64,000 bases of DNA, taken from an uncultured Lachnospiraceae bacterium (GTDB taxonomy: Bacteria; Bacillota; Clostridia; Lachnospirales; Lachnospiraceae). The notes under the pieces are model-generated. The model was not told where the DNA came from. It made no database searches and worked only from the letters and a program-made list of their open reading frames with translations. The position numbers were made by a program, and so were the translations under genes. Positions within the stretch are counted from its first letter, which is position 1. Each line of letters starts with the position of its first letter. This document shows positions 46,350 through 55,323 of the stretch, piece by piece. The stretch covers positions 1 to 64,000 of the forward strand of contig CAKRQV010000004.1 of NCBI GenBank assembly GCA_934394565.1. The letters are read 5' to 3'.

Positions 46350-47558
46350 TCAGGTCATATTCTCCTGCTTCTGTCCCGTCAGCACAGCAAGCTCTTCACT
46401 GTGCATTCCCAGAGTCAACATCGGATATAAGAAAGGACACATATACACTGCCAGAGCCTCTGTCAGCCCCGTGACCAAAAACGCCAGAAGTAAAGCCAAC
46501 AGCAGATTGGCACTCAGATACCTGCGGTTTTTTATTAAATGCATACCGCTGATCCCTGTCCAGATCACAAAAATCACCAGTAAAATAACACCGCCCTGCA
46601 GTAACAGGGACAGAATAAAATTGTGCGGATGCACATAGCTGAAAAGATCACTTGGAAACATTTCATGGAAATCAGATCTGGTCAGATAGCCACTGCCTGT
46701 CAGAAAATGCTTCTTCAGATATTCAAGCGTCAGATCCCATATCTCTGTTCGGCCCGTGAACGTAATGTCTTTATGCAGTACCTGAACGATCAACGGGGAA
46801 AATACCTGCTGTAGTCTGCCTATGACAATACCAAAGAAAAACAGGAGACTTACAATCCAGCCATCAAACAGATTGATGATCTTTGGCATTGCTCTGCTCC
46901 TTTTACTACATACCAGTGCAAGCCCTGCCACCAGAAGATATACAATCAGACCCACGAGTGACGTCGCTGATTTGATCCAGCTGACAGTGAAGATACAGGC
47001 AATCACATCCACCCATGTCATCTTGTCCAGCTTTCCATATTTCCACAGGCTTCGTAAAATCAGGACTGTCATGATCGGAAGTATCGCCCACGCCTGCATA
47101 TTCCGATAACCCAGCAGCCATCTGCTCTCCCCGGTCAGTCCAGCCGGGAAAATGAAAATCAGTAACAGATTCACATAAATATAGATGCGAAACACCGCAG
47201 CCGCCTCCAGAAGCCCTGTCCCTTTGTATTGAAATGCCAGTTCAATCCAAAGTACCATAGCGATGATCGGCAAAAAGACCTGATAAAACGAAGCTACATT
47301 GTGACTGATAAAAAATGTCACACTATAGGTCCACCCCATATACAATGCCAGACATTTTACTCCTGTTGAAAATCGCCCATAACGGACATATATACCAATA
47401 ATAAACAACGACGCAGCCGTTGTCACAAACTCATATGTTATCTTTGTAAACTTTATATCTCTGGTCAGCATATACGGACCACATACGGCCAATAACAGTA
47501 GTGCCAGAACGATTTTATTTGCAAAGAATCTCTCGATCCATATTTTTTCCTGCGACAT
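46350..47558 (-). CDS. O-antigen ligase/polymerase-like membrane protein (Wzy/WaaL superfamily)
   Basis: A 402-residue polytopic protein with about ten to twelve hydrophobic helices. A large loop contains FTGRTEIWDLTLEYLKKHFL and YVHPHNFILSLLLQGG, the arginine and HxHN features of the Wzy_C family. These enzymes transfer lipid-linked glycans onto another glycan or protein outside the membrane. It follows a GT2 gene by 38 nt in the same operon and may ligate or polymerise the surface glycan made by the neighbouring genes. AGAGGAAG precedes the ATG. Confidence 0.88.
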   Translation of the reverse strand: MSQEKIWIERFFANKIVLALLLLAVCGPYMLTRDIKFTKITYEFVTTAASLFIIGIYVRYGRFSTGVKCLALYMGWTYSVTFFISHNVASFYQVFLPIIAMVLWIELAFQYKGTGLLEAAAVFRIYIYVNLLLIFIFPAGLTGESRWLLGYRNMQAWAILPIMTVLILRSLWKYGKLDKMTWVDVIACIFTVSWIKSATSLVGLIVYLLVAGLALVCSKRSRAMPKIINLFDGWIVSLLFFFGIVIGRLQQVFSPLIVQVLHKDITFTGRTEIWDLTLEYLKKHFLTGSGYLTRSDFHEMFPSDLFSYVHPHNFILSLLLQGGVILLVIFVIWTGISGMHLIKNRRYLSANLLLALLLAFLVTGLTEALAVYMCPFLYPMLTLGMHSEELAVLTGQKQENMT

Positions 47559-47596
47559 ATTATCTCTTCCTCTTTTCGATACTCAAAGACAGTATA

Positions 47597-48574
47597 CTAT
47601 ACTTCAGAGGCTTTGTCAGCTTTTTTAGTATTTCCCACTCTCTCGCTGATAATATACCGTGGTCTGGCTTTTACTTCCAGATAGATTTTTCCAATATACT
47701 CCCCGATCACCCCCAGGCAGATCAGCTGGATACCACCCATAAAGCATACGATACAGATCGTGCTGGCCCAGCCAGCCACTGTATTGCCCAGCATTTCATT
47801 GACGAAAGCCCATATCGCACCAATAAAACTCAGAACCGACACAAACAGCCCGGCAACAGTAATCATCTGTAACGGCTTAATGCTCAGACTGGTAATCCCG
47901 TCAAATGCCAGCGCCATCATCTTTTTCAACGGATAGTGACTCTCTCCGGCAATGCGTTCCTGCCGTTCATAATACACGATCGCACTCGGAAATCCCACCA
48001 GCGGAACCATACCACGTAAAAACAGATTTACTTCCTTAAAATCAGCCAGTTCCTGCAATACACGGGCGGAAATCAGACGATAATCCGCATGATTAAAGAC
48101 AATATCCGTTCCCATAAATCGTAACAACTTGTAGAAACATTCTGCCGTAAATCGTTTAAAAAAGCTGTCCGTTTTACGGCTGTTTCTCACGCCATACACT
48201 ATTTCATTGCCACGGGTATACGCTTTGACCATATCCTCCATGGCATGAATGTCATCCTGCCCGTCGCAATCTACAGAAATCGTGATATCGCACTGATCCA
48301 TCGCTTCCATCAAACCGGCAAGAACCGCATTCTGATGCCCACGGTTGCGGCTCTGACGGATGCCACAATACTTTTCATTTTCCTTAGACAGCCTTGTAAT
48401 AATCTCCCATGTCTTATCCCGACTGCCATCATCTATAAACATAATGCGGCTTTGTTCAGATATGAGATTTTTTTCTGTTAAAAGAGTTATCTCCTGCAGA
48501 AACAGTGGTGCAGTAAGAGGAAGAACCTTTTCCTCGTTGTAGCAGGGGATGATCAGGTATAGGGTTGGTGTCAT
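47597..48574 (-). CDS. Family 2 glycosyltransferase, polyprenyl-phosphate type, with two C-terminal membrane helices
   Basis: A 325-residue GtrB/PglK-group GT2 enzyme. Motifs are LIIPCYNEEKVLP, MFIDDGSRDKTW, ISVDCDGQDD, SARVLQELADFKEVNLFLRGM and VYYERQERIAGESHYPLKKM. Two helices follow (PLQMITVAGLFVSVLSFIGA and CIVCFMGGIQLICLGVIGEYIGKIY). It would make an undecaprenyl-phosphate sugar for use outside the cell. It resembles the other such enzyme at 27507-28448 but is clearly a different member. GAGGAG precedes the ATG. It is the first gene of a two-gene operon with the polymerase-like protein. Confidence 0.91.
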   Translation of the reverse strand: MTPTLYLIIPCYNEEKVLPLTAPLFLQEITLLTEKNLISEQSRIMFIDDGSRDKTWEIITRLSKENEKYCGIRQSRNRGHQNAVLAGLMEAMDQCDITISVDCDGQDDIHAMEDMVKAYTRGNEIVYGVRNSRKTDSFFKRFTAECFYKLLRFMGTDIVFNHADYRLISARVLQELADFKEVNLFLRGMVPLVGFPSAIVYYERQERIAGESHYPLKKMMALAFDGITSLSIKPLQMITVAGLFVSVLSFIGAIWAFVNEMLGNTVAGWASTICIVCFMGGIQLICLGVIGEYIGKIYLEVKARPRYIISERVGNTKKADKASEV

Positions 48575-48740
48575 AACGTTACTCCTCGGAATAATATCAC
48601 TTATTATGATTTAACTATACAACATTTTCTCTGAAAATCTACACCTAATCAGTTTTTTCTGACATTTGGTTTTCCAGAATCTCTTCGTGACACTTTATGA
48701 TTCGTTTTACATCAGCTCATTTTATCCCGTAACTCTAAAA

Positions 48741-48786
48741 TAACGGGGCACTGTCTCTGCCAGCCGACAAACACAGTACTCCGTTA
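48741..48786 (-). terminator. Probable terminator of pyrBI
   Basis: Fourteen-bp stem with one mismatch and one wobble (TAACGGGGCACTGT at 48741-48754 against 48773-48786), followed on the minus strand by TTTTAG. It lies about 22 nt after the pyrI stop. Nothing else is seen in 48575-48807. Confidence 0.72.
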
Positions 48787-48807
48787 TCTTCTTTTGACGA
48801 TATAAAC

Positions 48808-49245
48808 TTATTTATTGCGAGTTCCTCTGTACTTCTCCTCACAATACATACAACGGTAAATCTCTTTCTCCTCATCTGCCAGCACAAACACCTGATCCAG
48901 ACCCTGCTCAATCGAAGTAATGCACCGCGGATTCTTACACCGGATCACATTCACAATCTTCTTAGGGATCTTCAGATCCTTCTTTGCAATAATCTCCCCG
49001 CCACTGATGACATTTACCGTAATATTATGATCAATAAAACCAAGGATATCCAGATCCAGCATATCCACCGGACACTCCACCTTGATGATGTCCTTCTTGC
49101 CCATCTTGTTACTGCGGGCATTCTTGATGATAGCTACACAGCAGTCCAGCTTGTCCAGCTTCAGATCATGATAGATTGTCATAGCCTTACCGGCCTTGAT
49201 ATGGTCAAGTACAAATCCCTCTTCAATAGCACCTACATTTAACAT
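48808..49245 (-). CDS. pyrI: Aspartate carbamoyltransferase regulatory subunit
   Basis: A 145-residue PyrI with the N-terminal allosteric domain and the C-terminal zinc domain. The four zinc cysteines are Cys-103, Cys-108, Cys-132 and Cys-135 (CKNPRC and CMYC). It confers nucleotide feedback control on PyrB. Its ATG overlaps the pyrB TGA by one base, with GGAGGTG inside pyrB, so subunit synthesis is coupled. A PyrI-containing enzyme is found in clostridia but not in Bacillus. Confidence 0.97.
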   Translation of the reverse strand: MLNVGAIEEGFVLDHIKAGKAMTIYHDLKLDKLDCCVAIIKNARSNKMGKKDIIKVECPVDMLDLDILGFIDHNITVNVISGGEIIAKKDLKIPKKIVNVIRCKNPRCITSIEQGLDQVFVLADEEKEIYRCMYCEEKYRGTRNK

Positions 49246-50162
49246 CAGACATTCACCTCCAGAAGCGTCAGAATCAGAGCCATACGGGCATAGACACCGT
49301 ACTGTACCTGTTTGAAATATGCAGCACGTGGATCTTCATCCACCTCCACAGCGATCTCATTGACACGGGGCAGCGGATGCAACACCAGCATATCCGGTCC
49401 GGCCAGCTCCATTTTTGCCTTGTCCAGAATATAGAAATCTTTCATACGAACGTAATCGTCCTCGTTGAAGAAACGCTCTTTCTGTACACGGGTCATATAT
49501 AACAGATCCAGCTTCGGCAATGCGTCCTCAAGACGGATCACCTCTTCAAACGGCACATCTTTTGCACGCAGAACATCCTCTCGAATATAATCCGGGATAC
49601 GAAGCTCTTCAGGAGAGATCAATATAAATTTGATACCGGTATAACGAACCAGTGCTTCGATAAGGGAATGAACCGTACGGCCAAATTTCAGATCGCCGCA
49701 AAGACCGATGGTCAGATTATTCAGACGTCCTTTTAAGGAACGGATAGTTAACAGATCAGTTAAAGTCTGTGTCGGATGCTGATGACCACCATCACCGGCA
49801 TTGATCACAGGAATACGGGATGCCATGGAAGCCACTAACGGAGCACCCTCTTTTGGATGACGCATCGCACAGATATCAGCATAACAGGATACCATACGGA
49901 TTGTATCGGCTACACTCTCACCCTTGGTAGCGGAACTGGAAGCTGCATTGGAAAATCCAAGAACTTTTCCACCAAGATTCATCATAGCAGCCTCAAAGCT
50001 GAGACGGGTACGGGTACTTGGCTCATAGAAAAGAGTGGCAATACGTTTACCATCACAGGCATGTGCATACTTTTCAGGGTTACGTTCAATGTCATTGGCC
50101 AGATCCAGCAGTTTATCAAGTTCTTCAACAGACAGATCCAGCGGACTCATCAAGTGTCTCAT
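49245..50162 (-). CDS. pyrB: Aspartate carbamoyltransferase catalytic subunit
   Basis: A 305-residue PyrB that condenses carbamoyl phosphate and aspartate, the first committed pyrimidine step. The carbamoyl-phosphate loop is FYEPSTRTRLSFEAA, with HPTQTLTDLL in the middle and LHPLPRVNEI in the aspartate domain. The start at 50162 has AAGGAGG upstream; an in-frame start at 50207 has no site and would lie on the promoter. The promoter is at 50203-50231; with a leader of only about 35 nt, PyrR-type attenuation is unlikely. Confidence 0.97.
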   Translation of the reverse strand: MRHLMSPLDLSVEELDKLLDLANDIERNPEKYAHACDGKRIATLFYEPSTRTRLSFEAAMMNLGGKVLGFSNAASSSATKGESVADTIRMVSCYADICAMRHPKEGAPLVASMASRIPVINAGDGGHQHPTQTLTDLLTIRSLKGRLNNLTIGLCGDLKFGRTVHSLIEALVRYTGIKFILISPEELRIPDYIREDVLRAKDVPFEEVIRLEDALPKLDLLYMTRVQKERFFNEDDYVRMKDFYILDKAKMELAGPDMLVLHPLPRVNEIAVEVDEDPRAAYFKQVQYGVYARMALILTLLEVNV

Positions 50163-50202
50163 AAACTCCTCCTTAATGCGACTCAAATTTACACCGTGTC
50201 TT

Positions 50203-50231
50203 ATCATACTCTACTTTGGGGGTTGTCGCAA
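50203..50231 (-). promoter_or_regulatory. Probable sigma-A promoter of pyrBI
   Basis: TTGCGA and TATGAT with a 17-bp spacer on the minus strand, giving a leader of about 35 nt. Confidence 0.72.
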
Positions 50232-50317
50232 GATAAAATTAACGGTTTTTGTTGATTATTTTTTAGGCAAACCGCAGTTATTTTTCTCCCCAAACTCCAA
50301 TATCCATTTTTTATTTT

Positions 50318-50902
50318 TCAGGCTTCAAACGCTTTCAAACGCTGGTACACTGCACTCACTGGCAGCCCAACAACTGTATTATAGTCTCCCTCAATTGCCT
50401 TCACGAAAATAGCCGCGCCACTCTGGATCCCGTAAGCTCCGGCCTTGTCCATCGGATCACCACTGTCCACATAGCTTTCAATCTCCTGCTGGCTCATCGG
50501 ATAAAATTCCACTTTTGTTTCCTCATAAAAGCTGTCCGTCACCAAAGTACCATTTACATGACGACACAAAGCCACACCGGTATATACACTGTGCTTTCTG
50601 CCGGACAGCATCGTAAGCATATGGATCGCATCCTCTCTGTCCTGCGGCTTTCCAAGGATCTTTCCGTCACAGGCCACGACCGTATCTGCACCAATCACCG
50701 TAGCATTGCCTTGCCCCCGCTTTGCCACGCATTCGGCTTTCTGTACAGCCAGCTCACAGACCACCTCAGACGGTTCTGTTTTGGTAATCACTTCTTCTAT
50801 ATCACTGACTTCGATCACCACTTCCCGGTGCAGATGTTCGATCAGTTCTTTTCTTCTTGGTGATGCTGATGCAAGCACCAGCAACGGTTTTTCCTTTATC
50901 AT
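50318..50902 (-). CDS. maf: Maf family nucleoside triphosphate pyrophosphatase
   Basis: A 194-residue Maf protein that hydrolyses dTTP, UTP or modified nucleotides; in Bacillus, Maf is linked to septum inhibition. Signatures are LVLASASPRRKELI at the N-terminus, VIGADTVVACDGKILGKP, SGRKHSVYTGVAL and the C-terminal GDYNTVVGLP. The length is typical. AAGGGA precedes the ATG. It stands upstream of pyrB in the same direction, but the pyrB promoter and a gap of about 155 bp separate them. Confidence 0.95.
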   Translation of the reverse strand: MIKEKPLLVLASASPRRKELIEHLHREVVIEVSDIEEVITKTEPSEVVCELAVQKAECVAKRGQGNATVIGADTVVACDGKILGKPQDREDAIHMLTMLSGRKHSVYTGVALCRHVNGTLVTDSFYEETKVEFYPMSQQEIESYVDSGDPMDKAGAYGIQSGAAIFVKAIEGDYNTVVGLPVSAVYQRLKAFEA

Positions 50903-51049
50903 TCTTTACTTCCCTTATCTATTATTTATTGCAAGAACACATCGGTTATATATACAGGTAACTATTTCATCCCATATTTTCCCGTACAATTACACAATAT
51001 ATGTTTTATGCCAATTATCTGTTACTGTTTGAATTTAAAAACATACTTG

Positions 51050-51799
51050 TCATGCACCTTCATACGGATTGACACGCTTTGGCACCTCCGGCATCGTCTG
51101 TACAACCTTGTAAAAGTCTGCCAGGCCACCGTGCGGATATATTTCAATAAACTCGTCCAGCGGATTTTCCATATAATCCGTGATCAGATACAGCTTCATC
51201 CGCGTATTCAGCTTGCGGACGCACATATCCTCCTGCACATTGTTGCCCACCATCATACAATGATCGGCGTCTACGTGGCAGGTGTGGATAATTTCACGGT
51301 AATAGGATAATTTTGGCTTGCACCCGCAACAATTATCATACGTTGTAATATAAGAAAAATCCTCCGGCTTCAATCCAACCCATGCCAGCCGCGTCTCAAC
51401 CGCGCAGGGCGGAAACAGCGGATTGGTCGCCAGGATCAGCTTATAGCCTTTCTGCTGCAGATCGTCAATAAGCTTTCTGGTTATGCCGTTGTCATGTACA
51501 ACCTCCTGCACCAGCTCAAATTCGTTCCGGTAAAAGTCCTCAATCTGATCCCGGAACACATGCTCTTCATCCGGCACAAACTGCAGAAACGTCTGCCAGA
51601 ACCGCTCCTCATTCGTCATACTCCCATCATTTTCCATCATGGCCTTCACACCAGCCCACAACCCTTTGACAATCATTTCCCCATCAAAGCCCTGGGGTGC
51701 AAAGCGTCCCACCAGATGCTTCATATAACTGTTGACGAATTCAATCTGATCCATCGGAAGCAGCGTTCCGTCGAGGTCAAACATTATGGTATCTATCAT
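51050..51799 (-). CDS. HAD family hydrolase, substrate unknown
   Basis: A 249-residue HAD phosphatase. Motif I is MFDLDGTLLP with the nucleophile Asp near residue 8. Motif II is LILATNP, the motif III lysine is in CGCKPKLSYY and motif IV is MVGNNVQEDM. A helical cap domain (about 18-100) makes it a subfamily I member of the phosphoglycolate phosphatase/YjjG type. AGGAG precedes the ATG. No specific substrate can be read from the sequence or neighbours. Confidence 0.9.
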   Translation of the reverse strand: MIDTIMFDLDGTLLPMDQIEFVNSYMKHLVGRFAPQGFDGEMIVKGLWAGVKAMMENDGSMTNEERFWQTFLQFVPDEEHVFRDQIEDFYRNEFELVQEVVHDNGITRKLIDDLQQKGYKLILATNPLFPPCAVETRLAWVGLKPEDFSYITTYDNCCGCKPKLSYYREIIHTCHVDADHCMMVGNNVQEDMCVRKLNTRMKLYLITDYMENPLDEFIEIYPHGGLADFYKVVQTMPEVPKRVNPYEGA

Positions 51800-51911
51800 G
51801 GTTTTCTCCTGTTATTCATGTTCTCTTTATTTTTTCTTATTGTAATGCATCCTGCACAGTTATGCAAACAACTCTTTGCCGTAACTATAGCCTTTTCTTC
51901 TCTTTTCCGGC

Positions 51912-51940
51912 TTTACTTTCTGCTGTCGGTATGTTAGTAT
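51912..51940 (+). promoter_or_regulatory. Probable sigma-A promoter of rnpB
   Basis: TTTACT and TAGTAT with a 17-bp spacer, ending about 8 nt before the inferred RNA 5' end. Confidence 0.65.
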
Positions 51941-51948
51941 GTAAAGTC

Positions 51949-52291
51949 GAGTGGGTCAGGTGATCGCGGCTGACAATGCCGAAAGGCGTCAGGTGAGGAA
52001 AGTCCGGGCTTCGCAGGGCAGGATGCCGGATAACGTCCGGTGGAGGTGACTCCCAGGCCAGTGCAACAGAAATAAACCGCCGGCTTTTGCCGGTAAGGGT
52101 GGAAAGGCAGTGTAAGAGACTACCGCCTGGCTGGTAACAGGCAGGGCACATGTAAACCCCATCCGAAGCAAGACCGAATCAAAACGATGCGGCGGCCCGT
52201 CGCGTTTTAGGTAGGTCGCTTGAGGCTGTCGGCAACGGCAGTCCTAGATAGATGATCATCCAATGACATAACCCGGCTTATCGATCCACTC
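51949..52291 (+). ncRNA. rnpB: RNase P RNA
   Basis: The catalytic RNA that matures tRNA 5' ends. Universal blocks are present in order: GAGGAAAGTCCGGGCT (51997 region), CAGTGCAACAGAAA, GGGTGGAAAGGCAGTG, TAAGAGACTACCGC, GGTAACAGGCAGGGCAC, TAGATAGATGATCATCC and GACATAACCCGGCTTA. The ends are set by helix P1, GAGTGG (51949-51954) with CCACTC (52286-52291). The length of about 343 nt is normal. A strong terminator follows. Open reading frames across this interval are spurious. Confidence 0.97.
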
Positions 52292-52305
52292 CTTACGAAA
52301 GATGA

Positions 52306-52351
52306 AAAGACCACACAGCTGTATTTTTCCAGATATGGCTGTGTGGTCTTT
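52306..52351 (+). terminator. Intrinsic terminator of rnpB
   Basis: Stem AAAGACCACACAGC/GCTGTGTGGTCTTT, followed by TATTTTTC on the plus strand. Confidence 0.93.
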
Positions 52352-52425
52352 ATTTTTCATAACTGTCTCCTCTGTATTCGCATTTTTGTATAAGACAACT
52401 AAAACATTAAAACTTTATAAACTTG

Positions 52426-52454
52426 TTGCATATTTAAAATTTTCTGCGTATACT
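52426..52454 (+). promoter_or_regulatory. Candidate promoter of a tandem-hairpin RNA
   Basis: TTGCAT and TATACT with a 17-bp spacer on the plus strand. Predicted start near 52461, upstream of the two-unit repeat. By match only. Confidence 0.55.
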
Positions 52455-52460
52455 ATATGT

Positions 52461-52661
52461 AGTAAATAGGCTATATGCTTATCCTGTGGGCTGACACATA
52501 AATCCGACATACTTTCCGGACTTCGGGTGCCGGACAGTTGGCTGGCAACGGAAAAACCAGATTTTCTTATCGGACTTCGGGTGCCGATCAGTTGGCGGAC
52601 AACAGAAAAATCAGTCATCAAAGGAGGGTGTCATCTGCTACGGCAGGCGGACCCTCCTTTT
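52461..52661 (+). ncRNA. Candidate small RNA with two tandem 54-nt hairpin units and a terminator-like hairpin
   Basis: Two units begin at 52516 and 52570 and share CGGACTTCGGGTGCCG, CAGTTGGC, CAAC and GAAAAA. In each, a stem closes around ACTTCGGGTG (CCGG/CCGG in unit 1, TCGG/CCGA in unit 2, one compensatory change). A second stem, GTTG/CAAC, follows. Downstream, AAAGGAGGGT pairs with ACCCTCCTTT (52620-52629 with 52651-52660), with an inner CTGC-TACG-GCAG hairpin, then TTTTAAAC. The arrangement resembles tandem aptamers ahead of a terminator, but I recognise no riboswitch class and no gene follows on this strand. Confidence 0.55.
52620..52661 (+). terminator. Terminator-like hairpin of the candidate RNA
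   Basis: Ten-bp stem with an internal loop and an inner four-bp hairpin. Only four T residues follow, so termination efficiency is uncertain. The remainder up to 52761 holds nothing I can support. Confidence 0.55.
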
Positions 52662-52761
52662 AAACATCCAAAAGAGCTTTTCAATGAAATTGAACCTTTT
52701 CTTTTAGAAGACATCTTATCAACACTTTAATGGTTAATCCATCATATTTTCCAAATATATT

Positions 52762-54438
52762 TCACACATCAAAGCAGCTGCCGCCGATAAACTCCCGCAG
52801 GATCGAATTATGTGGTACTTCCTCACTCGGCATGGGCAGGAAGTAGTCGAGAAATTTGAGCAGGCGCACGGCTTCGTCGTACTCCTTGTCCTCTCTTGTC
52901 ACCTGAAACAGCAGAGGTTCAGCGTACATTTTGAGTACAGCAAGCTCATACAGTAAGGCGGAGTTAAAGATTTCGTCCGCCTGCTCCTGGAAGGGAAAGA
53001 TATTGTTTTCTTCGCCACGGCGGACAGAGGGCCAGCGGGCGATCGTCTCACGGGCATTGGTGCCACGGGTGCGGTTGTCGCGGACGATTCTTCTGAGCAG
53101 ACGGCCATCGGTGGTCGGGATGCGGTTGTGCTCATCTACGTTTAACTGCGTCAGGGCACTGATATAGATCTTGAACTTTCTGTCCTGCGGCAGGGAATAG
53201 CTGAAGGCATCGTTCAGGCAGTGGATGCCTTCGATAACCAGTACATCATCCGGGCCGATCGACATCGGTGCATCCTTGTACTCACGTTCTCCGGTGACAA
53301 AATTATAAGTCGGCAGCTGAACACTCTCTCCGGCCAGCAGGCGGTTCATATCCTTGTTAAACTGCTCCACATCCAGTGCTTCCAGAATCTCGTAATCGTA
53401 ATCACCCTTCTCATCCCGCGGTGTATCTGCTCTGTTCTTAAAATAATTGTCCACAGAGATCGGATGCGGTTTCAGGCCATGGGCAATCAGCTGGATTGAC
53501 AGTCGGCGGGAAAATGTCGTTTTTCCAGAGGACGATGGTCCGGCGATCATAACGAATTTAACCTTGTCCCGCGCTGCGATTTTTGCTGCGATCCCAGAGA
53601 TACGCCCCTCCTGCAAGGCTTCCGATACAAGGAACAGCTGGTTCATCTTTCCCTGACTGATACTTTCATTCAGATCTCCTACAGTGGATACATCCAGCTT
53701 GTCAGCCCACTGCTCTGCCTCTTTCTGCACCATAAATACCTTTTCGGACGGATGAAACGGCTTGATATGATCCGGCTGCTTTTTGTCCGGCATCAGAAGC
53801 ACGATACCATCCTTATAATGGATCAGATTAAAGATCTGCAGATAGCCGGTATGATTGACCATAAAACCGTAGAAATAATCCTCAAAGCCATCCACATTAT
53901 AGATATTTACCCGGGACACACGACGGTATTTGAACAGCTTTTCCTTATCATACATTTTATACTGATGAAATAGATCCACGGCTTCCTGTGTGCTGATATT
54001 GCTTTTCATCAGCGGAAGCTTTTTTTCTACCAGCTTATGCATGTATGCCTTTGTTTCTTCCAAAAGGACTTCATTGATCTCCACATCGCCCTGCAGTGTA
54101 TAATAAAAGCCATTGTCCACAGCAAAATGCAGAACCACTTTCTTCAGATGTTCCCGTCCGGCTACATGATAAATCGCTTTCAGAAAAAGCAGATTCATAC
54201 TGCGCTGGTAAGTTTTCAGACCGATCGTATCCTGCATGGAAACGAAACTGATCTTACAGTCCCGGCGCACCGTCTTATGAAGCTCCCGAAGCTTACCATT
54301 CACACGGGCCAGAAGTGCCGGAAATTCATGTCTCTGGTTATAATATTCCTCCGCAATCTCAGACAACGGTGTCTCGTAGGGAATCTGTACGGCCTCATCA
54401 CCGATCTGTACCGTTATCATTTTTCTGTGCATTTCCAT
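52762..54438 (-). CDS. Uridine kinase-like nucleoside kinase with N-terminal TGS-type domain
   Basis: A 558-residue protein. The N-terminus (about 1-70, MITVQIGDEAVQIPYETPLSEIA) is a ubiquitin-like TGS domain, followed by a ThrRS editing-like region (about 70-250, including LHFAVDNGFYYTL). The C-terminal uridine kinase/phosphoribulokinase domain has P-loop GPSSSGKTTFSRRL near 300, DNYFKNR and VIEGIHCLND. This threonyl-tRNA-synthetase-like plus kinase fusion is a known clostridial family annotated as nucleoside kinase; its true substrate is unclear. GGAGG lies 7 nt before the ATG at 54438. Confidence 0.92.
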   Translation of the reverse strand: MEMHRKMITVQIGDEAVQIPYETPLSEIAEEYYNQRHEFPALLARVNGKLRELHKTVRRDCKISFVSMQDTIGLKTYQRSMNLLFLKAIYHVAGREHLKKVVLHFAVDNGFYYTLQGDVEINEVLLEETKAYMHKLVEKKLPLMKSNISTQEAVDLFHQYKMYDKEKLFKYRRVSRVNIYNVDGFEDYFYGFMVNHTGYLQIFNLIHYKDGIVLLMPDKKQPDHIKPFHPSEKVFMVQKEAEQWADKLDVSTVGDLNESISQGKMNQLFLVSEALQEGRISGIAAKIAARDKVKFVMIAGPSSSGKTTFSRRLSIQLIAHGLKPHPISVDNYFKNRADTPRDEKGDYDYEILEALDVEQFNKDMNRLLAGESVQLPTYNFVTGEREYKDAPMSIGPDDVLVIEGIHCLNDAFSYSLPQDRKFKIYISALTQLNVDEHNRIPTTDGRLLRRIVRDNRTRGTNARETIARWPSVRRGEENNIFPFQEQADEIFNSALLYELAVLKMYAEPLLFQVTREDKEYDEAVRLLKFLDYFLPMPSEEVPHNSILREFIGGSCFDV

Positions 54439-54530
54439 CTTGGTCCCTCCCCGGATCTTCTGCCAGCATACAGGTCACACTCTCTTATACAGCCAGCATT
54501 TTCTGTACACTGCGCATTTTCTTATTTCCA

Positions 54531-54567
54531 AAAAATCCCGCAAAACACAAAGGGTTTACGGGATTTT
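54531..54567 (-). terminator. Intrinsic terminator of the dgt-dnaG-rpoD-trmK operon
   Basis: Stem AAAATCCCG/CGGGATTTT (54532-54540 with 54559-54567), with further inner GTTT/AAAC pairing, followed by TTTTTTGG on the minus strand. Confidence 0.87.
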
Positions 54568-54612
54568 CCTGCCGTTTATGCACTTCTTCATACGATGATG
54601 TGCATAAACAGC

Positions 54613-55314
54613 CTACATATTCTCTTTATAATATGCCAGCGCTTCATCGATCAGACGATCCTCTCCGGCCAGTTCCTCCCGACGGTGTCTGCCCGTCTCA
54701 GTCTCTGTGAAGCGAAGCTGTGCAAGCAGCTTTTCGTGCTGCTTTTTTTCTTTTAACAGGTACTTTTCCAGTACCGGATGTCTGCTTTCCAGCAGCAGGC
54801 GGCCATATAAAAACCAGATCTGACGGTCATCCGTATTTTCCCCATGTACCGCTTTCAGGATCGGATAATACTTACCATCTTCAAAGATCATATCCTCTTT
54901 ACAGATACAAAAGCCCTGCTCCTTCAGATAGATCCGCACAGCATCCAGATCCGACTGGGGCTGCAGGATCAGCTCTTTTATGGAAGGCAATACAGCCTGT
55001 CCCTCTGTGAGGATTTTTCTCATCAGCATACCACCCATACCGGCAATGACAATGCTGTCCACCTCACCGCTTTGCAGCTGATGAAGTCCGTCACTCAGTC
55101 TTGTTTCAATATGCTCTCCCAGCTGATGGATCCGTATATTTTCTCTGGCTCTGTCTAATGGCCCCTCTCTCAGATCCATAGCGATCGCTGATGACACACG
55201 GCCGGCTTCATACAGCCAGATCGGCACATAGCCGTGATCTGTCCCCACATCAGCCAAACGGCTGCCCGGTGTAACCATATCAGCCACGGCCTGTAATCGT
55301 TTTGACAGCTGCAT
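54613..55314 (-). CDS. trmK: tRNA (adenine(22)-N1)-methyltransferase TrmK
   Basis: A 233-residue class I SAM methyltransferase that makes m1A22 in tRNA. The SAM site is LADVGTDHGYVPIWL near the N-terminus. The catalytic region is VIAGMGGMLMRKIL, and LILQPQSDLDAVR completes the TrmK signature. The C-terminal half is a helical coiled coil. I use the ATG at 55314, with AGAGG 5 nt upstream; a GTG two codons earlier is possible. It directly follows rpoD (9 nt), the usual Firmicutes order. Confidence 0.94.
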   Translation of the reverse strand: MQLSKRLQAVADMVTPGSRLADVGTDHGYVPIWLYEAGRVSSAIAMDLREGPLDRARENIRIHQLGEHIETRLSDGLHQLQSGEVDSIVIAGMGGMLMRKILTEGQAVLPSIKELILQPQSDLDAVRIYLKEQGFCICKEDMIFEDGKYYPILKAVHGENTDDRQIWFLYGRLLLESRHPVLEKYLLKEKKQHEKLLAQLRFTETETGRHRREELAGEDRLIDEALAYYKENM

Positions 55315-55323
55315 AGACACCTC

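Noticed and set aside
51885..52222. Minus-strand frames over the rnpB region
   Set aside because: The interval carries the full set of RNase P RNA signatures with promoter and terminator on the plus strand.
52415..52730. Two short open frames over the tandem units (plus 52527-52730, minus 52415-52621)
   Set aside because: Their repeated peptides come from the 54-nt DNA repeat, and neither start has a ribosome binding site. The compensatory change in the stem favours an RNA.
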